7,780 nucleotides of DNA. Source: Spirulina sp. DLM2.Bin59. Its GTDB lineage: Bacteria > Cyanobacteriota > Cyanobacteriia > Cyanobacteriales > Spirulinaceae. Location: positions 1-7,780 of the forward strand of contig RECT01000078.1 in assembly GCA_007693875.1 (NCBI GenBank), written 5' to 3'. The number at the start of each line of letters is the position of its first letter. Within the stretch, counting starts at the first letter, position 1. The position numbers were made by a program, and so were the translations under genes. Below are positions 1 through 6,270 of the stretch, one piece after another. The notes under the pieces are model-generated. The model ran no database searches. It was given only the letters and a program-made list of their open reading frames with translations, and was not told the origin of the DNA.

Positions 1-17
1 GAGGGCAACCATGGGAG

Positions 18-69
18 AAGGTAAAGGGTAAAAGTTACAAGGTAAAGGGTAAAAGGTAAAGGGTAAAAG
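18..69. repeat. Three direct copies of a 17-bp purine-rich unit
   Basis: The unit AAGGTAAAGGGTAAAAG occurs exactly at 18-34, 39-55 and 53-69. The last two copies overlap by 3 bp, giving spacings of 21 and 14 bp. The block is built from GGTAAA/GGGTAAAA words and is non-coding. It forms the left part of the hairpin described separately. Short purine-rich intergenic repeats of this kind look like slippage or expansion products, but I cannot assign a named repeat family. Confidence 0.85.
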
Positions 70-112
70 TGAAGAGCATTACTTTTGCCTTTTCCCTTTT
101 CCCTTTTGCCTT
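39..112 (+). terminator. Long imperfect hairpin downstream of the kinase gene; possible bidirectional terminator
   Basis: Positions 39-70 pair with 81-112 around a 10-nt loop (71-80). Of 32 positions, 26 are Watson-Crick pairs, 4 are G.U when read as plus-strand RNA (43/108, 47/104, 61/90, 64/87) and 2 are mismatches (50/101, 57/94). On the minus strand the four G.U pairs become C.A, so the fold is clearly better in plus-strand RNA. A T run (111-115) overlaps the end of the right arm. The element lies immediately beyond the kinase stop codon. Termination is inferred; the stem is AT-rich and there is no clean U tract on the minus-strand side. Confidence 0.5.
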
Positions 113-117
113 TTTCC

Positions 118-2118
118 CTAACCCGCTTCTTGCTGAATGGGGAGGGTGATTTTAAACTCTGTTCCCATTGTGGGGCTAGAGTAGCACAGTAGTTCCCCGT
201 GGTGTTTTTCGGTGATGATTTGGTAACTAATGGCTAGACCTAATCCGGTTCCTTTGCCTACGGGCTTTGTGGTAAAAAATGGCTCGAAGAGGCGGCGTTG
301 AATGCCGGGGGGAATGCCGGGGCCATTGTCTACAAAGCGAATTTGAATGGCTTTGCCTGTGGAAACAACCTCTGTTGTAATTGTAATTTGACTGGGTTTT
401 TGTTTCTGTTCCGGTTGGCCTTCCCGTTCTTCGAGGGCATCAATGGCATTGCTGAGAATGTTCATAAAAACCTGATTTAACTGTCCACCATAACCTTCAA
501 TTTTTGGCAGTTCACTATAGTTTTTGACAATCAAAATCCCCACCGAATCCGCACGGGGCTTGAGGCGATTTTGCAAAATCATCAACGTACTTTCTAGCCC
601 TTGGTAAATATCGACGGGCTTCATTTCTGCTTCATCCATCCGCGAAAAATGGCGCAGGGAAACGACAATTTCCTTAATCCGATCCGCCCCGACTTGTAAT
701 GAGGAAAATAGTTGCGGCAGATCCTCGATCAGGAATTCGAGATCAATGGCTTCAATTTCCTCCTGAATCGCTGGGGCGGGTTGGGGGTAGGTGGTTTGGT
801 AGAGGCTGACGAGGTTGAGAAGATCTTGAATATAGTTGTCGGCGTGGGTGAGGTTGCCGTAGATGAAGTTAACGGGGTTGTTAATTTCGTGGGCTACCCC
901 CGCTAAAAGTTGCCCCAAGCTGGACATTTTTTCTAGGTCTAACAGTTGGTTTTGACTGCGTTGGAGTTGAAATTCTAATTGCTTGCGATCGGTAATATCC
1001 AGCAAAATGCCAAAGAGGTGGGAAACTTCCCCCTGTTCCGTGCGGCGCGGCTGACCTTGGGCGTGGATATACCGCAAACTTTCATCGGAGCGGATGATCC
1101 GAAATTCGAGATCATAGGGTTCTTCGTGGTAGATCGTGTTGTAGAGGGTGGTGTAGAACCGTTGGCGATCGCCCTCATAGATTAACTCCACCTGTCGATC
1201 TAAACTTGGGGGCAGTTGCTCCAAATTCAAGCCATAGATGCGAAATACCCCCTCACTCCACACCACTGCTCCGGTGAGAATATCCCATTCCCAAATCCCC
1301 ACCTGGGCCAGTTTTTGGGCTGCATTCCAATTGGCTTCTTGCCGAATCATCGCCTGTTGAGCGGTTTTCCGCTCCGTGATATCCTGGCCCTCCGGCAGTA
1401 GATAGCACACCTCTCCCCGTTCATCGGTAATGGGCGTAATCGAAAAATTAAGCACCGTCACCTGATCACCGCGATAGACAGTGATTTCCCGTTGCACCCA
1501 TTCGCCATTGGCAGCCTTGGCGATCGCCCCTTTCAACTTCGCCTGATTAGAAACCGACATTTCCCACCAAGGCACATCCCAAAATAGCAGCCCCAGCACC
1601 GATTCCCGCTGTAACCGCGCCCAAGCTAGGGTCGTACTATTCACCTCCAAAATGCGCCCCTCCGGGGTGAGCAATGCCATTAACTGCACCGAATGATTAA
1701 TGATGGTGCGGATATGCTCTTCCTGTTGTTGACGACGCAGAGCCTGCTTGCGCTGCTTCGTGAGTACCGTACTGGACCACATCACCCCGGCAATTTTGCC
1801 CTGGGTATCCCGCCAAGGGGTGGCTTCCCACCGCACCCATTCCCGTTTGCTCTGGGGGATGTTGAGCAATTCCCCTTCGTGGCTGGTGGGGTTGCCCTGT
1901 AAGGCTTGATCTAGGGCCGTTTGCCAATGGAGGGGCAACGTGGGCATCAGTTCCCCGAAGGTAGCCCCCTTGACCTGATCCGGCTGAATTTGGTGAATTT
2001 TGCACCACAATTCACTGGCCACAATGCACCGTAATCGCTGGTCGAAAACGGCGATCGCCATCGGGGATTGTTCAATCCAGAGGTGACTCAGGGGGCTAGT
2101 GGAGTGGGGTTGAGCCAT
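118..2118 (-). CDS. Soluble PAS-domain sensor histidine kinase (three PAS domains, orphan)
   Basis: Sensor kinase that would autophosphorylate on a histidine and pass the phosphate to an unidentified response regulator. From the ATG at 2118 it has 666 residues. Three PAS domains (about 15-120, 135-250 and 265-380) are followed by a short helical linker. The H-box motif HEINNP places the phospho-acceptor at about His410. The HATPase_c domain has an N box (Asn553, Asn557), G1 motif DNGPGIP (about 597-603), F box FEPFF (about 611-615) and G2 motif GTGLGL (about 623-628). No membrane helix or signal peptide is visible, so it is probably cytosolic; no heme or flavin ligand could be identified by eye. 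The frame stays open to a TTG at 2193, 12 bp after the bioU stop and preceded by AAGG, which would add 25 residues. I prefer the ATG because the extra residues lie outside the PAS fold and a promoter-like motif lies between the two starts. No response regulator is nearby. Confidence 0.93.
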   Translation of the reverse strand: MAQPHSTSPLSHLWIEQSPMAIAVFDQRLRCIVASELWCKIHQIQPDQVKGATFGELMPTLPLHWQTALDQALQGNPTSHEGELLNIPQSKREWVRWEATPWRDTQGKIAGVMWSSTVLTKQRKQALRRQQQEEHIRTIINHSVQLMALLTPEGRILEVNSTTLAWARLQRESVLGLLFWDVPWWEMSVSNQAKLKGAIAKAANGEWVQREITVYRGDQVTVLNFSITPITDERGEVCYLLPEGQDITERKTAQQAMIRQEANWNAAQKLAQVGIWEWDILTGAVVWSEGVFRIYGLNLEQLPPSLDRQVELIYEGDRQRFYTTLYNTIYHEEPYDLEFRIIRSDESLRYIHAQGQPRRTEQGEVSHLFGILLDITDRKQLEFQLQRSQNQLLDLEKMSSLGQLLAGVAHEINNPVNFIYGNLTHADNYIQDLLNLVSLYQTTYPQPAPAIQEEIEAIDLEFLIEDLPQLFSSLQVGADRIKEIVVSLRHFSRMDEAEMKPVDIYQGLESTLMILQNRLKPRADSVGILIVKNYSELPKIEGYGGQLNQVFMNILSNAIDALEEREGQPEQKQKPSQITITTEVVSTGKAIQIRFVDNGPGIPPGIQRRLFEPFFTTKPVGKGTGLGLAISYQIITEKHHGELLCYSSPTMGTEFKITLPIQQEAG

Positions 2119-2143
2119 GGGGGCAACAAGGGGGAACGCCTTC

Positions 2144-2155
2144 AGTTTAGCGCGA
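2144..2155 (-). promoter_or_regulatory. Candidate -10 region upstream of the kinase (12-mer shared with the WD40 gene)
   Basis: Read on the minus strand this is TCGCGCTAAACT, 25 nt before the kinase ATG. TAAACT is an acceptable -10 hexamer, but the -35 position (TTCCTG at 17-bp spacing) is weak. The identical 12-mer lies 37 nt before the minus-strand WD40 start. If used, it would give the kinase its own promoter independent of bioU and would support the ATG start at 2118. No transcription evidence is available. Confidence 0.3.
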
Positions 2156-2205
2156 TCTGTTCTGGCCAGGAATTCAAGGGCCGAGGGAGCCAATCAGTGC
2201 CTTGA

Positions 2206-3183
2206 TTAGCGGACAAATTGGGGCATGATGTCAGCGGCAGTAAACAGGCCCGTTGTGCCCCGTCGGTGCAGGGCGATCCCGGCCTTTAAATAGCCAAAGG
2301 CGGGGCCGCAGACATTGGCCGCCATGCTGGTTTCATCCCCCAGGGTGAAGGTATGGGTGGAAGTCTTGCCCTCGAAGGTGCGGCCGGTGATTTGCACATT
2401 GGTGCTGAGGGGCTTTTTGGGGTTGCGCGTATCGACAATGCCCCCCACGGTGACGCGATCGCGGCTACAAACCCCCGCCAATTCCAACATCAGATCATCG
2501 GCGTGCTCCATATTTTCCAGGGTGATGATGCCGTGCATTTGGTCTAAGAGGGCTTCTACCTCAGCATCGCTCATGGCTTGAGCTTTGGCCACGGTATAGC
2601 CGGGCATATGGGCAATGTCTTCGCGGATTGTGGCGCGGTAGGCTTCCCAGTTGGCAATGCCCACGCCAAAGGTAATATTTACATGGTCAATTTCTGCATA
2701 GCTTTGGGCGGCAATGGTGGCGGCGGCGGTGAGGAGGCCGGGGGTTGCGCCGCAGCCAGTCATGTAGGTAATGCCCGCAGCTTGGAGGCGATCGCCCATC
2801 GAGATCAACTGCTCCATGGCACTGGTGCGTTTCAAAGCATCCACCAGCACCCCCCGCCAACCGGCGGCGATAAATTGCTCGGCAACGCTGGCCATGAAGG
2901 TATTGGGGAGGTTGGGCAAAGCGAGGAAATAACCATCTACGCCCCCCTGGGCGATCAGATCCGCAATACTCGTGGCCGTCTCAACGCCATAATGGGGCAG
3001 ATGGCCTAAAGAGCCTTGCGCTTGATAAACGGCACAGCAGGCCGCCACATCCAACCCTTCAGGATTGTAGGCATAGCCCCGTTGATCCGCCGCCGCCACG
3101 AGGCGCATTTCCGTTTTCCCCTCAAGCAGCCGCGCCGCCGCCTGCCCCAATCCACCAAACCCTAAAACACCAACATTAATCAT
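2206..3183 (-). CDS. bioU: BioU, (S)-8-amino-7-oxononanoate synthase, suicide enzyme of biotin synthesis
   Basis: A 325-residue protein replacing BioA in cyanobacterial biotin synthesis. It converts 8-amino-7-oxononanoate (KAPA) to 7,8-diaminononanoate (DAPA) using NAD(P)H and CO2, and donates the amino group from its own active-site lysine, so each molecule works once. In the sequence, an N-terminal Rossmann motif GFGGLG (residues 8-13) follows a beta strand. The motif VDALKRT has its lysine at residue 118, matching the sacrificial lysine (Lys124 in Synechocystis BioU, as I recall). The stretches GCGATPG (143-149), NWEAYRATIRED (178-189), ENMEHADD (223-230) and NVCGPAFGYLKAG (290-302) also fit my memory of the family, and the length is right. 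The start is fixed by a strong Shine-Dalgarno. No other bio genes are in the window. The kinase gene follows in the same direction, so co-transcription is possible. Confidence 0.9.
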   Translation of the reverse strand: MINVGVLGFGGLGQAAARLLEGKTEMRLVAAADQRGYAYNPEGLDVAACCAVYQAQGSLGHLPHYGVETATSIADLIAQGGVDGYFLALPNLPNTFMASVAEQFIAAGWRGVLVDALKRTSAMEQLISMGDRLQAAGITYMTGCGATPGLLTAAATIAAQSYAEIDHVNITFGVGIANWEAYRATIREDIAHMPGYTVAKAQAMSDAEVEALLDQMHGIITLENMEHADDLMLELAGVCSRDRVTVGGIVDTRNPKKPLSTNVQITGRTFEGKTSTHTFTLGDETSMAANVCGPAFGYLKAGIALHRRGTTGLFTAADIMPQFVR

Positions 3184-3187
3184 TTTG

Positions 3188-3194
3188 ACCTCCT
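3188..3194 (-). promoter_or_regulatory. Strong Shine-Dalgarno of bioU
   Basis: Minus-strand AGGAGGT; the AGGAGG core ends 5 nt before the bioU ATG. It matches the anti-Shine-Dalgarno at all seven positions. Most other genes in the window have only weak or no such signal, so this both fixes the start and suggests efficient translation. Confidence 0.85.
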
Positions 3195-3309
3195 AATCCT
3201 GAGATCCCCCATTATCCCCCTGGCCGGCCCCCTTGGGGCAATCTGCTACAACGGAGATCAAGGCCTGTGCTAGCGTAGGAATCGCCCCCCGGTTAACCCA
3301 AAGATTGCC

Positions 3310-4245
3310 ATGGATTGGAACGCTGCTGCCGTTGAAACGAAAATTAACCTCACGTTTAAGCACCCGGATTTGCTCTTTCTTGCCCTCAGCCATCCCTCCT
3401 ATGGCCAACAGATCAATCAACCGGAGCAGAACTATGAGCGGTTGATCTTTTTGGGGGATGAGATTTTGCATTTGGCGATCGCCGACTACCTTTATCACCA
3501 TTGCCCCTACCTGAAAGTCACCAACTACAAAGGGCTAGTAACGAAACTCACGGAACCGGAACGACTCACCAAAACCTGGCTCCACCTCGGTTTAGGGGAT
3601 GATTACCCCTTCATGACCCTCAAGGAAGAGCGGCCCATGTTAGCCCAACGGCTCCATAATCCCTTTGAGGCGGGCTTCCGGGCCTTAGTGGGGGCCATCC
3701 ATGGCGATCGCGGCTATCCCCAAACCCGCAACTGGCTGATCAAACACCTGATCGCCCCCCTCCTTGCCCGCCATCTCAAAAACACAACAGAACGGGCCGA
3801 ACTAGATTTACAACAACGCTTTTTCGGCAATGCCCTCCTCAAAGCCCTCCTAGCTGATTGGCTCTACCACCACCTCAACGCCGTCGAACCCAAGTATCTC
3901 AGCCGCTTTCACCGCAACCTGAGCAGCAAAGAACAATTGCAACAGTACAAAGCGAAAAGTTTAGAGTTAGGCAATCGTGGCGCAGGGTTTAAAACGTTCT
4001 TAATTCAAACCTATTTAGCCGAGGCAGAAAACAACCGCAACCCCTACGCCACGGTTTACGACTGGTTAAATCGGGAAATTTTAGAAACCGATGAAATTTT
4101 ACGGGAGGCGATCGCTGTCCTGTTGCGGGATCAAAAGCCTCAAAAATGGATTATCCGCAATGTCTTAGGCTATGCCAGCAAGGATTACCAATTGGGGCGG
4201 GAGCGGTTTTATGAAATCTTGGAGGAGGAAATGCCCACAACATAA
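3310..4245 (+). CDS. Tandem RNase III-like domain protein, probably catalytically inactive
   Basis: A 311-residue protein. Residues about 10-155 form an RNase III domain: the signature region reads ERLIFLGD (43-50), where active enzymes have ERLEFLGD. Glu43 and Asp50 are kept, but the second Glu is Ile46. In the last acidic motif (active form ADxxEALIGA) it reads AGFRALVGAI (121-130), so the two acidic residues equivalent to E. coli Asp114 and Glu117 are Ala121 and Arg124. Residues about 165-260 look like a second copy: FFGNALLKALLADWLYHH (171-188) aligns with FLGDEILHLAIADYLYHH (47-64) at an offset of 124, and that offset holds through LSSKEQL/LTEPERL. In copy two the signature Asp is Asn174, and Ala225/Lys228 sit at the last motif. 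No dsRNA-binding domain is apparent at the C-terminus. RNA cleavage is therefore unlikely; RNA binding or partnering with active RNase III is inferred. The ATG start lacks a clear Shine-Dalgarno. It diverges from bioU. Confidence 0.85.
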   Translation: MDWNAAAVETKINLTFKHPDLLFLALSHPSYGQQINQPEQNYERLIFLGDEILHLAIADYLYHHCPYLKVTNYKGLVTKLTEPERLTKTWLHLGLGDDYPFMTLKEERPMLAQRLHNPFEAGFRALVGAIHGDRGYPQTRNWLIKHLIAPLLARHLKNTTERAELDLQQRFFGNALLKALLADWLYHHLNAVEPKYLSRFHRNLSSKEQLQQYKAKSLELGNRGAGFKTFLIQTYLAEAENNRNPYATVYDWLNREILETDEILREAIAVLLRDQKPQKWIIRNVLGYASKDYQLGRERFYEILEEEMPTT

Positions 4246-4251
4246 CCCCCC

Positions 4252-4542
4252 CTAACTCCAGTCTTGGGGTTCGTCGCCCCCTTTGCTGCGGCGGTAGATT
4301 TGGCCCGTGCTATGGATGGCGCGGGTTTGGGCGAAGAGTTCCGCTTCCGTGAGGTGATGTTGCGCCAAGAGGGCTTGGAGTTCCGTTTGGATTTGCCGCG
4401 CACCGGGAAAATTTTGATAGCGAATCAGCAGCCGGGCTAACTCCACCTTGTTATAGTCCGAGAGTTCGCCATCCTGTCGGATCGTGTCGAGAATCCGTTG
4501 ATCGCGGCTTTCTTGGGGGTGACGTTGGTCAAGTTGGCTCAT
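4252..4542 (-). CDS. Small conserved cyanobacterial protein, DUF3288-like
   Basis: A 96-residue soluble protein, rich in charged residues and helix-forming. The pattern DQRHPQ near the N-terminus, then DYNKVELARLLIRYQNFPGAR (in outline), a helical LTEAELFAQTRAIH and a C-terminal QDW resembles the cyanobacterial DUF3288 family as I remember it. Its function is unknown. The ATG at 4542 lies inside the end of the WD40 gene (14-bp overlap), which suggests translational coupling. An upstream in-frame ATG at 4605 is rejected because the extra 21 residues only shadow the WD40 C-terminus and the family begins near DQxHPQ. The stop is 6 bp from that of the convergent RNase III-like gene. Confidence 0.8.
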   Translation of the reverse strand: MSQLDQRHPQESRDQRILDTIRQDGELSDYNKVELARLLIRYQNFPGARQIQTELQALLAQHHLTEAELFAQTRAIHSTGQIYRRSKGGDEPQDWS

Positions 4543-5524
4543 CAAATTCACCAGGGAGTTCTGGGGGCAGTTCAGGCGGCCATTGCCACAGTTTAATTGT
4601 GCCACCTAAATCGCCGCTGGCAATCCCGCGACCATCGGGAAAAATGGCCAGCGTTGTGATCCAATCCCGATGGCCCCGCCAGTGGGTGAGCAGGTTGCCA
4701 CTGGGGAGATCCCAGGCACGGATCCCGTCATGGCTACCGCTGATCAGGGTTTCCCCGTCGGGGGTGAGGGCGAGGGCGGTGATCGGGCCGGTGTGGCCCG
4801 TTAGGGTGGTTTCGAGGCGATTGGTGCCGAGATCCCAAAGTTTCAGGGTGCGATCGCCACTCCCCGTAATCAAAATTTCCCCATCACGGCTAAAGGCCAG
4901 GGCCGTAATTGCCATTTCATGGGCGGCAAGGTTAGCCAGGGCTTCACCACTGCGGAGATTCCAGAGGAAAACATCCCCGTCCGGCGTACCTCCCGCGAGG
5001 GTTTGGCCGTCGGGATGGAGGGCGAGGTGGGTGATGGGTTGAAAGGCGATGAGGGTGTAGAGGGGGCGATAGCGTTGCAAGTCCCACACCTTAACCCCAT
5101 CGAGGCCCGCACTGATCAAAACTTGATTATCTGGAGTAATGGCCAGATCTAAAACGTTGCCGCGATGATCCCGCAACGTGTGTTTAAACTCCCCATCGGT
5201 GAGACTCCAAAAATGAATTTCCCCATCTTCTCCGGTGCTGGCCAAATGTTCCCCATCAGGGCTGAGGGCGATCGCACTAATGCCCATCCGTTGACTGCGG
5301 ATCGTGCGCAGCATCCGGCCCGTGGCGGTGCGCCAGAACCTTAGGCGGCCGTCATTGTGACCCCCGCCGCTGATCAAAATATCGCCATCGGGGGTAAAGG
5401 CGATCGCATTGACGGCGGTGGTTTGGGCTTGAAGCGTGATCTGGAGGGGGGGGATTTGGGCGTGGCCGGCGAGGGGCATGAGCGCACCCATGGCCACAGT
5501 AGCCCACAAAAACCGTCGGAGCAT
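4529..5524 (-). CDS. Exported seven-bladed WD40 beta-propeller protein
   Basis: A 331-residue protein. The N-terminus has a Sec-type signal peptide: positive MLRR, a hydrophobic core (5-19), then GHA with probable cleavage before Gln23. Seven WD repeats follow, at about 28-71, 72-114, 115-155, 156-196, 197-238, 239-279 and 280-316, each with a PDG-type turn and an ending such as LKLWDL, VKVWDL or IKLWQW. Seven repeats make one closed propeller with no other domain, ending in a proline/glutamate-rich tail (PPELPPELPGEF). It would act as a binding platform in the periplasm or lumen; the partner is unknown. It forms a pair with the DUF3288-like gene, whose start overlaps its stop. Divergent from the PD-(D/E)XK gene across a 110-bp gap. 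Other WD40 proteins are common in cyanobacteria, so orthology cannot be judged here. Confidence 0.9.
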   Translation of the reverse strand: MLRRFLWATVAMGALMPLAGHAQIPPLQITLQAQTTAVNAIAFTPDGDILISGGGHNDGRLRFWRTATGRMLRTIRSQRMGISAIALSPDGEHLASTGEDGEIHFWSLTDGEFKHTLRDHRGNVLDLAITPDNQVLISAGLDGVKVWDLQRYRPLYTLIAFQPITHLALHPDGQTLAGGTPDGDVFLWNLRSGEALANLAAHEMAITALAFSRDGEILITGSGDRTLKLWDLGTNRLETTLTGHTGPITALALTPDGETLISGSHDGIRAWDLPSGNLLTHWRGHRDWITTLAIFPDGRGIASGDLGGTIKLWQWPPELPPELPGEFDEPT

Positions 5525-5561
5525 GGAATTGATCGGGGGCTAATCGGTTGCTGATGGTTCT

Positions 5562-5573
5562 AGTTTAGCGCGA
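5562..5573 (-). promoter_or_regulatory. Candidate -10 region of the WD40 gene (shared 12-mer)
   Basis: Read on the minus strand this is TCGCGCTAAACT, identical to the site at 2144-2155, 37 nt before the WD40 ATG. TAAACT could serve as a -10 element. The region 17 bp upstream reads GAGAGA and is a poor -35 box, so an activator or alternative sigma factor would be needed, or the match is chance. Confidence 0.3.
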
Positions 5574-5606
5574 GCACCCAGGGTTCTCTCCCCTGGCGGG
5601 ATCACG

Positions 5607-5612
5607 GATAAT
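5607..5612 (+). promoter_or_regulatory. Candidate -10 box for the PD-(D/E)XK/FkbM operon
   Basis: GATAAT matches the TATAAT consensus at five of six positions and is followed by a run of eight A (5613-5620). It ends 22 nt before the chosen ATG. The -35 position at 17-bp spacing (TTCTCT, 5584-5589) is weak. It falls in the only gap upstream of this two-gene unit, so a promoter is expected near here. Confidence 0.35.
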
Positions 5613-5634
5613 AAAAAAAACCTTGATTGCTGCA

Positions 5635-6270
5635 ATGCTCACCCGTACCGCCAGAACCATCTCCCTCCAGGAGCTAGAGGAACAGTTTCACTATACCGAC
5701 GATCGCACCCATTTCCCCGAATGGTATTGCGATTTACCGGACTTGACGATCGCAGAACAGGAACGGTGCGATCGCATTAAACTCAGCTATACCTACCTGC
5801 TGCGTTATCCTCCCCTGTTGGAAAATACCGTTAAACTCGTGGTGCTATCACCACTGTTGGATTTAGCGGGTTTCTTTTTACCCCCCTTTCGGGTTCAATC
5901 GGAAACGGCGACGGCTATTGTTGCCCAGGATCAAGAATTGGAGGTGACGGGCAATTTAGATGTGTTGGTGTTGTGGGAAAATCTCTGGATTCTCGTGATT
6001 GAATCAAAACAGGCGGCGTTTTCCCTGGAGGTGGGGCGATCGCAGCTCCTGGCCTATCTCTTGGCCAACCCCAACCCTACTCCCCAACCCCGCTACGGGA
6101 TGCTCACCAATGGGGCTAACTTCCTCTTTATTAAGCTCATTCCCCAACCCTCCGGCTTTCTCTATACCTACTCCGATGAGTTCAGCCTGCGCAATCATGA
6201 CAACGGCCTCTATCCCGTTTTGCAAATCCTCAAAGCCTTCGCCCATCACGCCAAAACTCGCCAGCCATGA
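5635..6270 (+). CDS. Stand-alone PD-(D/E)XK nuclease-fold protein (HsdR N-terminal-like)
   Basis: A 211-residue protein of a type often annotated in cyanobacteria as a type I restriction R subunit, although it is only the nuclease-like domain. The visible active-site pattern is Glu90, then Asp109 in GNLDVLVL, then Glu123-Ser-Lys125 in VIESKQ, with Gln136 in RSQLLAYLLANP. This is the D...ExK arrangement of the PD-(D/E)XK fold, so the site looks intact. No helicase domain or specificity subunit is present in the window. A classical restriction role is therefore doubtful, and the substrate is unknown. The frame can start at a TTG (5623), but the ATG at 5635 is preferred; neither has a Shine-Dalgarno. 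It ends in an ATGA overlap with the methyltransferase gene, so the two are probably translated together. Confidence 0.82.
   Translation: MLTRTARTISLQELEEQFHYTDDRTHFPEWYCDLPDLTIAEQERCDRIKLSYTYLLRYPPLLENTVKLVVLSPLLDLAGFFLPPFRVQSETATAIVAQDQELEVTGNLDVLVLWENLWILVIESKQAAFSLEVGRSQLLAYLLANPNPTPQPRYGMLTNGANFLFIKLIPQPSGFLYTYSDEFSLRNHDNGLYPVLQILKAFAHHAKTRQP

Noticed and set aside
1697..2008. 103-codon frame on the same strand as the kinase, in another reading frame
   Set aside because: It overlaps the first PAS domain entirely and has low-complexity composition; the kinase frame explains the region.
2578..3009. 143-codon open frame antisense to bioU
   Set aside because: It lies wholly inside the well-supported bioU gene on the other strand, has glycine/alanine-rich low-complexity composition and no recognisable domain.
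3222..3229. GGCCGGCC palindrome in the bioU/RNase III-like divergent gap
   Set aside because: An isolated 8-bp GC palindrome in a C-rich stretch; no second copy and no placement relative to a convincing promoter.
4543..4605. Longer N-terminus for the DUF3288-like protein from an ATG at 4605
   Set aside because: It would overlap the WD40 gene by 77 bp, and the added residues merely shadow the WD40 tail; the 4542 ATG fits the family start.
4599..5042. 147-codon open frame antisense to the WD40 gene
   Set aside because: It is an arginine/serine/proline-rich shadow of the repeated WD40 coding sequence and resembles no protein family.
5578..5596. Stem-loop CCAGGG/CCCTGG as a terminator or operator
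   Set aside because: Only six pairs with a 7-nt loop, no T run on either side, and it lies between divergent genes where no terminator is needed. An operator remains possible but unsupported.
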